Shown in pieces: positions 25,860-34,426 of a DNA stretch of 44,957 bases. A model generated the notes under the pieces. That model was given only the letters and a program-made list of their open reading frames with translations. It made no database searches and was not told where the DNA came from. Position 1 is the stretch's first letter; every line of letters starts with the position of its first letter. The translations under genes were made by a program, and so were the position numbers. Location of the stretch: contig JAQSXJ010000014.1 of NCBI GenBank assembly GCA_029256725.1, positions 1-44,957 on the forward strand, read 5' to 3'. The DNA comes from Anaerocolumna sp. (GTDB lineage Bacteria > Bacillota > Clostridia > Lachnospirales > Lachnospiraceae).

Positions 25860-27866
25860 ATGGATAATTTAAAGAATTCTTTTGTCCTATTCGGGGGTGA
25901 CTATAATCCGGATCAATGGGATGAAGCAACAATAGACAGGGATATGGAGCTGTTTGCAAAAGCAGGGATCAATACTGTAACCCTACCGGTATTTTCCTGG
26001 GCAAAGCTTGAACCGGAAGAAGGGGTTTATCAATTTGAGTGGTTGGATAAGTTGTTAGATAAACTATGGAACAATAGAATTCGTGTAATTCTGGCAACGC
26101 CGACCTGTGCGCAGCCGGCCTGGTTGTCAAAGAAATATCCGGAGGTCCTGCCGGTAGATATCGCCGGACGTAAAAGAACTCATGGCATGAGAGTGTTTTT
26201 CTGTGTGAACAGTGAGAAATACAGAGAGAGAGCAGCTGCAATTGCAACGGTTATGGCAGAACGTTATAAGAATTATGAGGGGCTCCTCGGCTGGCATGTT
26301 GCTAATGAGTATGGAACCTATTGCTATTGCGATAACTGTCAGAAGAAATTCCGTAGCTGGTTAAAGAAACGGTATCAGATAATTGAGAACCTTAATGATA
26401 AGTGGACGACCTCTTTTTGGGGAAGAACCCTGACCTCCTTTGAGGAAATCATGCTGCCAACCGAGTTAAATGACGACTATCGTTTTAATCCTACAATTCA
26501 GCTTGATTATATGCGGTTTGTTACAGCATCCACCATAGATTGCTATAACAATGAAGCTCAGATATTAAAGAAGGCAACCCCACATTTACCTGTGTTTTCG
26601 AATATATCAGGTTATATCAAAAAATTAAATCAATTTGAGATGGTTCCTCAGATGGACTATGCAGGCTGGGATAACTATCCGGCACCTGCGGATGAACGTA
26701 GCTTCCCTGCTTTAAAGCATAATATTATGCGTGCCAGCAAGGATGGCAAATCCTTTTATGTGGTGGAGCAGTCTCCCAATCAACAGAATTGGCAGCCTTA
26801 TAATAAATTAAAGCGTCCCGGTGAAATTAGAAAAATAGCATACCAGGGTCTGGCTCATGGCTCCGATAGTTGTCTCTATTTTCAGCTCAGACAATCCGTT
26901 GGCGGACAGGAAAAATTCCACGGAGCTTTTATTTCACATAATGGAAGTGATGAAACCAGAATATTTAAGGAATGCACAGAGCTTGGGCAGGAACTTAAAA
27001 AACTTAACAATACCTTTGTTGATGCCAGAACGCAATCTCAGGTAGGAATTATTTTTGACTGGGATAACTGGTGGGCTTTAGAACTTACCAGCGGGCCTAC
27101 AAAGGATATGAACTATCTGGAACAGGTTCATTACTATTATAAACCTTTCTATTATCAGAATGTACCGGTAGATATTATCAAACAGAGCACGGATTTCTCA
27201 AATTATAAAGTAATCGTAGCTCCTTTGCTCTATATGACAAAGGAAGGTGTGGCAGAAAGACTGGAACAGTTTGTGAAGGCCGGAGGTACTTTAATTGCTA
27301 CCTATATGACAGGGTATGTGGATGAGAATGACCGATGTATCTTTGGGGCATATCCGGGACAGCTTCGTGACGTTCTGGGGGTATGGGTCGAGGAAGTGGA
27401 TGCCCTGTATCCGACAGAGAAGAACACCATTAGGGTCACTAAAAATAATACTTTTATTGATGAATATAAGTGCAGTTTCTTATGTGATGTAATACATACC
27501 AATAGTGCAGAAGTGCTTGCAGCATATAGCAGTGATTTCTATTCAGGAATACCTGCGGTTACAGTAAATCAATACGGTGAAGGTAAAGCTTATTATCTGG
27601 GAACTCAAGTTGAAGAAGATTATTTAAACAGTTTGATGAAGGATATTTGTGAGAATGAAAAGCTATCCTCTGTATTTGAGTTTGAAGGGGATATAGAGAT
27701 AACCACCAGATCAAATGAAAATGGTGAATTTATATTTATTATCAATCATGGTATCAAAACAGGAGTGGTTGATCTGAAAACAGCAAAATATAAGAATCTG
27801 CTGGATGATAAGTATTATACCGGGAAAATTCAAATTGCTCCTTCAGATGTCATGATTTTAGCTTAG
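25860..27866 (+). CDS. GH42 beta-galactosidase or alpha-L-arabinopyranosidase
   Basis: A 668-residue cytoplasmic retaining glycosidase without a signal peptide, so it should act on imported oligosaccharides. The GH42 start GGDYNPDQW, the acid/base in WHVANEYG (E150) and the nucleophile in YVVEQSPNQQNWQPYN (E303) are present. The family zinc cluster is visible as C115, C155, C157 and C160. After the TIM barrel come the trimerisation domain (IVAPLLYMTKEG, GGTLIATYMTG) and a small beta-sandwich. Known GH42 activities are beta-galactosidase on short galactans and, in some clades, alpha-L-arabinopyranosidase. Context with GH127 and a pectate lyase in the window favours pectic side-chain fragments. 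AGAGGAG precedes the start. Confidence 0.93.
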   Translation: MDNLKNSFVLFGGDYNPDQWDEATIDRDMELFAKAGINTVTLPVFSWAKLEPEEGVYQFEWLDKLLDKLWNNRIRVILATPTCAQPAWLSKKYPEVLPVDIAGRKRTHGMRVFFCVNSEKYRERAAAIATVMAERYKNYEGLLGWHVANEYGTYCYCDNCQKKFRSWLKKRYQIIENLNDKWTTSFWGRTLTSFEEIMLPTELNDDYRFNPTIQLDYMRFVTASTIDCYNNEAQILKKATPHLPVFSNISGYIKKLNQFEMVPQMDYAGWDNYPAPADERSFPALKHNIMRASKDGKSFYVVEQSPNQQNWQPYNKLKRPGEIRKIAYQGLAHGSDSCLYFQLRQSVGGQEKFHGAFISHNGSDETRIFKECTELGQELKKLNNTFVDARTQSQVGIIFDWDNWWALELTSGPTKDMNYLEQVHYYYKPFYYQNVPVDIIKQSTDFSNYKVIVAPLLYMTKEGVAERLEQFVKAGGTLIATYMTGYVDENDRCIFGAYPGQLRDVLGVWVEEVDALYPTEKNTIRVTKNNTFIDEYKCSFLCDVIHTNSAEVLAAYSSDFYSGIPAVTVNQYGEGKAYYLGTQVEEDYLNSLMKDICENEKLSSVFEFEGDIEITTRSNENGEFIFIINHGIKTGVVDLKTAKYKNLLDDKYYTGKIQIAPSDVMILA

Positions 27867-28211
27867 AAATAAGCTTTTCTATGAAGTTTATATTGCAGAA
27901 AGATTAGCAAAAAAGAAAATTATGTTTTCTTACATACTGATTTGCAGGTGGCGTACACAGATGAGGATAGTGTGATTATTAAAAAGCATAATTCACATCC
28001 TGATTTGTGGCAGTGCAGAAATTGAAAAAAATGCAGCATGCAATGGGAACTAGTGTGGAAATAAAAAGCAATTTCTGCTTTGATTAGAACACGCCAAGGT
28101 GCACATGGTGGTTATTGTGAAATAAAGGACATTTCACACTTCTTATCCGGGCAGTATCGCAAGAGGGCTTGCGGTATGTATGGGTATTAGTGTGAAGACA
28201 TGGAGGTAGTT
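27867..28211. promoter_or_regulatory. Intergenic region with inverted repeats before the racemase-like gene
   Basis: No gene is seen. TGTGAAAT (28116-28123) and ATTTCACA (28131-28138) form a perfect 8-bp inverted repeat with a 7-base spacer. An imperfect relative, TGTGATTAT with ATAATTCACA, lies around 27970-27995. Both resemble regulator sites with TGTGA/TCACA arms and suggest that the downstream genes have their own promoter. Confidence 0.45.
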
Positions 28212-28892
28212 ATGAAGGTTGGATTAGTTTATACAAGCACAACTCCGGAACTGATTGACATGGTTGAGCGGGAAGTGAAAAAAAATATTGGTGAAGACTT
28301 TGAGTTATTAAGCTACAAGGATCCTTCCATATTATTAGAAGCCAGAGAAGCCGGATATGTTACCGCATCTGCGGCAGGTAAGCTTGTTAGTTTGTATATG
28401 AATGCAGTTGCTGACGGTGCGGAGGCAATACTTAATCTTTGTTCCTCTGTAGGTGAAGTGGCAGATGCAGCACAGGCTCTTGGTAAATACATGGGAGTAC
28501 CGATTGTAAGAATTGATGAAGAGATGTGTAAGGATGCTGTCCGAATAGCGGCAAAGAAAGCTGGTCGGATCGGTATACTGGCAACACTTCCGACAACCCT
28601 TGAGCCAACAAAAAACACTGTGAAGCGTGTAGCTAGAGAGTTAGGAAAACAAGTTACACTGGTAGATGGGTTAATCGATGCTTTTGGAGCGAATCAGGAA
28701 GAGTTCAAGAGCCTGATGTTAAGCAAAGCTTCTGAGATTATGAAGGAAGTAGATGTTATTCTGTTATGCCAGGGTTCCATGGCATATTGTGAGGAACTGC
28801 TTGCAAAGACCTGCAATATGCCGGTTGTTTCCAGTCCACGTTACGGTGCGATTGCATTAAAAGAAGCATTAATACATAAGGGACTTTTGTAA
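28212..28892 (+). CDS. Asp/Glu/hydantoin racemase-superfamily protein
   Basis: A 226-residue protein of the Asp/Glu racemase fold. Start 28212 (MKVGLVYTSTTPEL) follows GGAGG; an ATG at 28200 overlaps that ribosome binding site. The two catalytic cysteines expected in the superfamily are visible: C77 in AILNLCSSVGEVADAA and C186 in VILLCQGSMAYCEE, each at the end of a central beta strand. Members racemise aspartate, glutamate or hydantoins or isomerise maleate; the class also holds many uncharacterised enzymes. Placement between GH42 and GH127 with a sugar-acid kinase suggests a sugar-acid or hydroxy-acid substrate rather than an amino acid. That is inference. Confidence 0.85.
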   Translation: MKVGLVYTSTTPELIDMVEREVKKNIGEDFELLSYKDPSILLEAREAGYVTASAAGKLVSLYMNAVADGAEAILNLCSSVGEVADAAQALGKYMGVPIVRIDEEMCKDAVRIAAKKAGRIGILATLPTTLEPTKNTVKRVARELGKQVTLVDGLIDAFGANQEEFKSLMLSKASEIMKEVDVILLCQGSMAYCEELLAKTCNMPVVSSPRYGAIALKEALIHKGLL

Positions 28893-28954
28893 AAAAATCG
28901 AGACAAAGCTCTTATCTGAATTCGTTTTGAAGAAATGAATTTTCTGAAAGAATG

Positions 28955-28993
28955 AAAGTACGCTTTGTGATCAAGACAATAGCGTACTTTTTT
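28955..28993 (+). terminator. Rho-independent terminator after the racemase-like gene
   Basis: AAAGTACGCT (28955-28964) pairs perfectly with AGCGTACTTT (28981-28990), followed by TTTG. It lies 62 bases past the stop, so GH127 is probably transcribed separately or by read-through. Confidence 0.85.
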
Positions 28994-29037
28994 GACTTAA
29001 TTCATATAGACTGCCGGATGGCAGAATGGAGGTATCT

Positions 29038-31005
29038 ATGCTAACAAATACAAAAAAATCACCTTACGCGAAAGTATCATCCCTGCCTTTTGATGCTGTT
29101 GAATGGACCGGAGGTTTGTGGGCGGAAAGCTTTAAAATCTGTGCAGAGGCTACGGTACCACAGCTAAAGCATATGTTTGATTCCAAGGATATCAGTCATG
29201 TAGTTGAAAACTTTAAAATCTGCGCAGGAGATTCACAAGGTGACCACGATGGCACTGTCTTTGGAGACGGAGATTTTTATAAATGGATGGAGGCTGCTTT
29301 ATATACAGCCACTAAAAACAACAACCAGGAATTATTAAATGAGATTGAAGAATATATCGACCTGATCAGTCGTGCACAGCAGGCTGACGGTTACCTGTCC
29401 ACCAAACAGATAATCGGTGAAATGAATAGCAACGGTATATCCCGTATGGGTGATGTCAACGATTTTGAAGTATATAATTTCGGCCATTTATTCACTTGTG
29501 CCTGCCTTCACCATAGAATTACAGGTAAAGATAATTTTATGAAGGTGGCGAAGAAGACGGCAGATTATCTCTATAAACTGTATCAGGAAGCTGCCAGCAC
29601 CGGAGAAGTACAGACCGCAGTATGTCCTTCTCACTATATGGGACTGATTGAAATGTATCGTACCACGGGGGATAATAAGTATCTGGAGCTGGCGAAGCTG
29701 GCTATTGAGCTTAGAGATTCAGTAAAGGACGGTACCGATGACAACCAGGACAGAATACCCTTAAAACAGCATGAGAAAATTGTTGGTCATGCTGTGCGCT
29801 CCAATTATCTTTACAGCGGTGTTGCGGATCTGTATGCAGAACTTGGAGATGAAGAATATAAGGATATGCTGCAAAGAGTATGGGAGGATTTATTAAAACA
29901 CAAGCTTTATCTTACAAACGGATGTGGTGCATTGTATAACGGAGTATCCCCTTACGGTAATTTCTTTAAGGATCAGAAAACCCATCAGTCCTTTGGCTAT
30001 GAGTATCAACTGCCCAACATTACCGCATATAATGAAACCTGTGCTAACATTGGCCTGGTTATGTGGGCCTATCGTATGTTTAATATAGAGCAGAAGGCAG
30101 AGTATCTGGATATCATTGAAAGAACCATGCTTAATGTCAATCTGGCCGCTATCAGTCTGGATGGGAAACGTTATTTTTACGAGAATATGTTAAGACGAGC
30201 AAAGAAGCTGGAATTTGAAATGGTATGGTCCCTGGAAAGAACGGAATACATAACCAGCTATTGCTGCCCTCCCAATCTGGCACGTAATCTGGCACAGAGT
30301 TATGAATACGCTTATTCCGTATCTGAAGATGCGGTATACCTTGGCATGTATGGATCGAATAAAGCACATATTAAACTGGATAATGGTACAGATTTTGAAC
30401 TGCAGCAGGAAACCAATTACCCTTATGAGGGGGCAATTAAACTCAAAATCACCAAGGTCAACAAGGAAGGCAGTGCTATCCTAAACATCCGTATTCCCAG
30501 CTGGGCAGAAAATGGATTTATTACCCTTTCTGGCGGAGAGAAGCGCAGCTTATCAAAGAAGGATGCCAATACCTTTGTACCTGTTGAGATCAATCAACTT
30601 GAGGGTGCTGAAATTGAAGTATACTTTGAGATGGAGGCGCGTCTGACCGTTTCCCATCCTTTGGTGGAAGAGAATAGTAATCAGGTGGCAGTTGAGAAAG
30701 GTCCCTTAGTATACTGTGTGGAGTCCAATGATGCAAATATTGAGACTCTGGATGACCTGTTGATAACGCCTGATACTAAATTTAAAGAGAAGTCCTATGA
30801 AATTGCAGGAAGAGAAATTAAGGTTTTGGAAGGTGAGCTATATGCTCATAACAGGGTAGAGTATGATCGTGATGCTTTATATCAAACCCTTCATTATCAG
30901 GGCATTCGTAAATTACCGGTACGTTTAATTCCCTATTTTGCCTGGGATAACAGGGGGTATGGTGAGATGAGAATCTGGCTTCCCGTGGCTTACCCTGTGA
31001 ATTAA
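29038..31005 (+). CDS. GH127 (DUF1680) glycosidase
   Basis: A 655-residue cytoplasmic enzyme of the family typified by beta-L-arabinofuranosidase HypBA1. Start 29038 follows GGAGG at 29028-29032. The (alpha/alpha)6 barrel includes DGDFYKWMEAALY, AQQADGYLST, HEKIVGHAVRSNYLYSG and LYLTNGCGALYNG. Zinc/nucleophile residues are conserved: E333 and C335 in YNETCANIG, and C409-C410 in TSYCCPPNLARN (C409 matching the nucleophile Cys417 of HypBA1). The position matching acid/base Glu322 of HypBA1, 16 residues before E333, is Gln317 (HQSFGYEYQLPN). GH127 also contains aceric-acid hydrolases acting on rhamnogalacturonan II, so the substrate may not be arabinofuranose. The kinase gene follows after 42 bases. 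Confidence 0.9.
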   Translation: MLTNTKKSPYAKVSSLPFDAVEWTGGLWAESFKICAEATVPQLKHMFDSKDISHVVENFKICAGDSQGDHDGTVFGDGDFYKWMEAALYTATKNNNQELLNEIEEYIDLISRAQQADGYLSTKQIIGEMNSNGISRMGDVNDFEVYNFGHLFTCACLHHRITGKDNFMKVAKKTADYLYKLYQEAASTGEVQTAVCPSHYMGLIEMYRTTGDNKYLELAKLAIELRDSVKDGTDDNQDRIPLKQHEKIVGHAVRSNYLYSGVADLYAELGDEEYKDMLQRVWEDLLKHKLYLTNGCGALYNGVSPYGNFFKDQKTHQSFGYEYQLPNITAYNETCANIGLVMWAYRMFNIEQKAEYLDIIERTMLNVNLAAISLDGKRYFYENMLRRAKKLEFEMVWSLERTEYITSYCCPPNLARNLAQSYEYAYSVSEDAVYLGMYGSNKAHIKLDNGTDFELQQETNYPYEGAIKLKITKVNKEGSAILNIRIPSWAENGFITLSGGEKRSLSKKDANTFVPVEINQLEGAEIEVYFEMEARLTVSHPLVEENSNQVAVEKGPLVYCVESNDANIETLDDLLITPDTKFKEKSYEIAGREIKVLEGELYAHNRVEYDRDALYQTLHYQGIRKLPVRLIPYFAWDNRGYGEMRIWLPVAYPVN

Positions 31006-31047
31006 TGAATCCTGAAATATGTTTGGTTATTAAGTTAGGAGGCTTCC

Positions 31048-32475
31048 TTGGAACATTTGATATTGACAGAAGTTGAGAAGAAATACCAGCATAGTGAATA
31101 TAAAAGCAGTAATATAGCTGATTTGCTAATGGGAGAAATTGAGAGTAATAATCTGAAAATTATCGTACTGGATGATGATCCCACCGGTGTTCAGGCCGTT
31201 CATGATGTTTTTGTATATACAGATTGGAATTACAAAAATATCCTGGAGGGATTTTTAAGCGAGGACAGACTATTTTATATTCTGACCAACTCCCGGGCTA
31301 TGACAGAGCAGCAGACCACCCAGGTGCATATTGAAATTGCACAAAATATAATAAAAGCAGCCAAAGAAACCGGGATGAGGTTTCAGATCATCAGCCGGGG
31401 CGACTCTACCTTAAGAGGACATTATCCCCTTGAAACCCTTCTTCTAAAGGAAGAACTGGAAAAGGGACTGGATATCAAAGTAGATGGAGAAATATTAATT
31501 CCTTTTTTTAAAGCAGGAGGAAGATATACCATCGATAATGTTCATTATGTCAAATATGAGGATGAGCTTATACCTGCGGCTGATACGGAATTTGCCGGAG
31601 ATAAAACCTTTGGTTATAAAAGCTCTAATCTTTGTGAATATATTGAAGAAAAGACCGGTGGTGTTTACCGGGCAGCCAAAGTGAAGGCTGTCAGCTTAGA
31701 ACAGCTTCGAGGTGCCAAGCTGGAGGCAATAGAAGAGACACTGCTTGGTGTAGAAGGCTTTGATAAAGTTATAGTTAATGCCATAGATTCAAGCTGTCTG
31801 GAAACTTTCTGCGTTGCTCTATACCGTGCAATCAAGGAGGGAAGGCATTTTCTGCTCAGAACTGCTGCTGATTTTATAAAGGTTATGGGAGGAATAGCTG
31901 ATCAGCCTTTGCTTCGAAAAGAGGATATGATTTCTGTACCGGTAAAACGCGGCGGAATTGTGGTTATAGGCTCCCATACGGAGAAGACGACAGTACAGCT
32001 GGAAGCTTTAAAGGATATGGAGGAACTTGAATTTCTGGAATTTAATTCGGATCTGGTATTGGAGAACAGGCTGGAGGAAGAGGTAGAACGGGTTACAGCG
32101 CTGAGCAAAGCTCTGATAGAGGAGGGCAAAACAGTTGTTACCTATACAAAACGCATATTGCTGACTCTTGAGAAGGATACAAAGGAAAATGCACTTATAC
32201 GGTCTGTTAAAATATCTGAATCGGTACTGAAGCTGGTATCTGAACTTGGTACAGTTCCGGGATTTGTTATTGCAAAAGGTGGAATTACCTCCAGTGATAT
32301 TGGGGTAAAGGCACTAAAGGTTCGTAAGGCATATGTACTAGGTCAGATTCAGCCGGGAATTCCTGTCTGGAAAACAGATGAAAACAGCAGATTTCCGGGA
32401 ATACCCTATATTATCTTCCCGGGAAATGTTGGTGAGAGTCAGACGCTTAAGAAGGTTTTAAGTGAATTGATTTAA
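31048..32475 (+). CDS. Four-carbon acid sugar kinase family protein (DUF1537)
   Basis: A 475-residue kinase of the OtnK/DtnK family, which phosphorylates threonate, erythronate or related sugar acids with ATP. It starts at TTG 31048, with AGGAGG five bases upstream. The N-terminal substrate domain has LDDDPTG (42-47 region) and ISRGDSTLRGH; the C-terminal nucleotide domain has VVIGSHTEKT and AKGGITSSDIG. Both domains are complete. The usual partners (PdxA2 dehydrogenase, class II aldolase, OtnI isomerase) are absent here; instead it follows GH127 and a racemase-fold gene. I infer that it phosphorylates an acid sugar released by the glycosidase, but the substrate is unknown. Confidence 0.9.
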   Translation: MEHLILTEVEKKYQHSEYKSSNIADLLMGEIESNNLKIIVLDDDPTGVQAVHDVFVYTDWNYKNILEGFLSEDRLFYILTNSRAMTEQQTTQVHIEIAQNIIKAAKETGMRFQIISRGDSTLRGHYPLETLLLKEELEKGLDIKVDGEILIPFFKAGGRYTIDNVHYVKYEDELIPAADTEFAGDKTFGYKSSNLCEYIEEKTGGVYRAAKVKAVSLEQLRGAKLEAIEETLLGVEGFDKVIVNAIDSSCLETFCVALYRAIKEGRHFLLRTAADFIKVMGGIADQPLLRKEDMISVPVKRGGIVVIGSHTEKTTVQLEALKDMEELEFLEFNSDLVLENRLEEEVERVTALSKALIEEGKTVVTYTKRILLTLEKDTKENALIRSVKISESVLKLVSELGTVPGFVIAKGGITSSDIGVKALKVRKAYVLGQIQPGIPVWKTDENSRFPGIPYIIFPGNVGESQTLKKVLSELI

Positions 32476-32539
32476 AATATGAAGTAATCTATAAGTTGAT
32501 TTCGTGGTTATCCATAAATGATTAAAATCTTTACCAACT

Positions 32540-32595
32540 ATGATTATCAACAAATGATTATCAGCAAATAATAACCAGCCAATGAATACCAGCAG
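32540..32595. repeat. 14-bp tandem repeat, four copies
   Basis: ATGATTATCAACAA, ATGATTATCAGCAA, ATAATAACCAGCCA and ATGAATACCAGCAG follow each other without gaps. The array lies in the 197-base space between the kinase and the phosphopantetheinyl transferase genes. It is noncoding. Confidence 0.85.
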
Positions 32596-32672
32596 AATAG
32601 TTAACTGTAAACTGCAGACCTGTGAAATTAATTAAATATGTAATTAATCAGAACGAACAAAGGTAGGAGAAT

Positions 32673-33356
32673 ATGATTGAAGTTTACGCTGTAAATTTAA
32701 AAAACAAATTATCACAGGATATATATCATCAACTTTTTTGTCAGGTATCCGAGGAAAAGCAGGAGAGAATCAAAAAATTTCGTAGAATTGAGGATGCCCA
32801 GCGTTCACTAATCAGTGATGTTTTGGTCAGAAGGATAATAACTAACAAATTAAGACTAAAAAACGAGGATATTGTATTTGAATATAATGAGTATGGAAAA
32901 CCCACACTAAAACAGCAACAGGGTTGTTCTTTTAATACCTCTCATGCCGGAGATTGGATTGTGTGTGCTGTCCATGAGTTACCTGTGGGTATTGATGTTG
33001 AACACATTCAACCAATAGAGTTTGATATTGCAAAGCGTTTTTTTAGTCATGAGGAATATCAGGAGCTGATGCAAAAGGAAGAGTCCCAACGATTATCCTA
33101 TTTTTATGAATTATGGACCTTAAAAGAAGCATATATAAAGGCTGTAGGGAAAGGGCTTTCAATTCCTCTTGATTCCTTTTGCTTTCATATTAATTCTGCG
33201 AAAATAATATTTAATTCCAAAGAGGATACAAGAAATTACAGTTTTAAACAATATAAGATTGATCCGGATTATAAAATGGCAGTATGTGGAATGGACAGTA
33301 GATTTGCTGATGATGTGAAACACCTTAGAGCTGAAGAATTAATTACTCTTAAGTAG
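32673..33356 (+). CDS. 4'-phosphopantetheinyl transferase, Sfp type
   Basis: A 227-residue enzyme that transfers phosphopantetheine from CoA to a serine of carrier proteins. Sfp-type marks: RSLISDVLVRRII, YGKPTL, FNTSHAGDWIVCAV, the Mg-binding GIDVEH, and WTLKEAYIKAVGKG containing the WxxKEAxxK motif. Length fits the Sfp family, which serves non-ribosomal peptide and polyketide synthases. Directly downstream are only fragments of a peptide synthetase adenylation domain, so its original local partner has decayed; it may serve other carrier proteins in the cell. The start follows GGTAGGAGA. Confidence 0.93.
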   Translation: MIEVYAVNLKNKLSQDIYHQLFCQVSEEKQERIKKFRRIEDAQRSLISDVLVRRIITNKLRLKNEDIVFEYNEYGKPTLKQQQGCSFNTSHAGDWIVCAVHELPVGIDVEHIQPIEFDIAKRFFSHEEYQELMQKEESQRLSYFYELWTLKEAYIKAVGKGLSIPLDSFCFHINSAKIIFNSKEDTRNYSFKQYKIDPDYKMAVCGMDSRFADDVKHLRAEELITLK

Positions 33357-33381
33357 GGGATATTTGAAACACATATAACTA

Positions 33382-33985
33382 ACACAGGCGGAGAAGACAC
33401 CGGATCAGATTGCCTTGATTCTTAGCGGGGATAAAATGACTTACCGGGAACTTAATCAGAAAGCCAATCAGCTGGCCAAGAGATTGAGAACCCTGGGAGT
33501 AGGACCCAACGACTTTGTGGCAATATCTGGCGAACGTAGCATGGAATTAATCATTGGTATCTATGGTATTCTCAAAGCAGGCGGTGCTTATGTTCCCATT
33601 GATTTCTCCTTTCCAAAGGAGCGAATCCAATATATCCTTAAAGATTGTTCACCAAAAGCAGTACTGTTATATCAAGCTGAGATAAATACGGATATTCCTG
33701 TAATTGATCTGGAGAAGAAGAGACTTTGGGAAGAGGAGACTTCCAATCTTAATAAACTTCATAAGCCGTCGGACCTGGTTTATTGCATTTATACCTCCGG
33801 CACCACAGGGAAACCTAAGGGTATTATGTTAACGGAATTTATCAACAAAAAGACAATAGGGTGTGCTGATAGAGCATAAGAGTTTGCTGAATCATATCAG
33901 AATTGCTGAGAAAAGACTGTATCAGCACCAGGTCGGAACAACTCCCCTTTTCTCCAGTTCTACCTTAGAAGTTAACTTGAAGTAC
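33382..33985 (+). pseudogene. Non-ribosomal peptide synthetase adenylation domain, decayed
   Basis: The sequence opens with QAEKTPDQIALILSGDKM, the usual start of an adenylation domain, but just after a stop codon and without the preceding condensation domain. Core motifs follow: A1 MTYRELNQKANQLA, A2 LKAGGAYVPIDFSFP, A3 YCIYTSGTTGKPKGIM. Right after A3, about 37 extra bases (from roughly 33831) shift the frame; the expected continuation VLIEHKSLLNHIRIAEKRLYQ, then TTPLFSSSTLEVNLKYI, is found in another frame from about 33861. Homology ends near 33985, leaving less than half of an adenylation domain (about 500 residues when complete). Confidence 0.85.
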
Positions 33986-34053
33986 ATAGTAACCATGACA
34001 ACAGATATAAATTACAGAGTTAGATGGAATCAAACACATATAATGTATATTAA

Positions 34054-34102
34054 AAAACATGTACAATGGTCAGATTAATCGCCGTTGTACATGTTTTATT
34101 AT
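34054..34102. terminator. Hairpin after the peptide synthetase remnant
   Basis: AAAACATGTACAA (34054-34066) pairs perfectly with TTGTACATGTTTT (34085-34097) across an 18-base loop, with A-rich and T-rich flanks. A terminator in either direction is plausible. Confidence 0.65.
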
Positions 34103-34314
34103 CAATCTGAGAATAGGTGACTATAAAAGCTTATGAAAAGCTAAAGAAACTGATTAATGAAAGTCAGGTTGTAATATGAAATAAAATGGTGTAATATGGA
34201 AAAGTATTTTAGGATTGCTTATTAAATATATCAAGTGGTAATTTATGAAAAATATAAGTCATGGAAATGTAAACTTAATTAAGTACTATAATCAATAGTG
34301 GAAAGGAATTTACA

Positions 34315-34371
34315 ATGATAAATGGAATATGTCTGGGAAATATTATGGTAGATTGTAACGATGAACAATAA
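34315..34371 (+). pseudogene. Possible VOC (glyoxalase-fold) gene remnant
   Basis: An ATG with an upstream GGAAAGG opens 18 codons, MINGICLGNIMVDCNDEQ, then two stops. This matches the usual start of small VOC-superfamily proteins, which continue with a DFYAKLLGW-like helix. Nothing downstream continues the fold, so only the 5' end remains. The rest of 33986-34426 shows no gene. Short and uncertain. Confidence 0.4.
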
Positions 34372-34426
34372 TAAATCTTAGACTTATAAGGACAAAATAA
34401 TTAAAAAGAGTTAAAGAGGAAAACAG

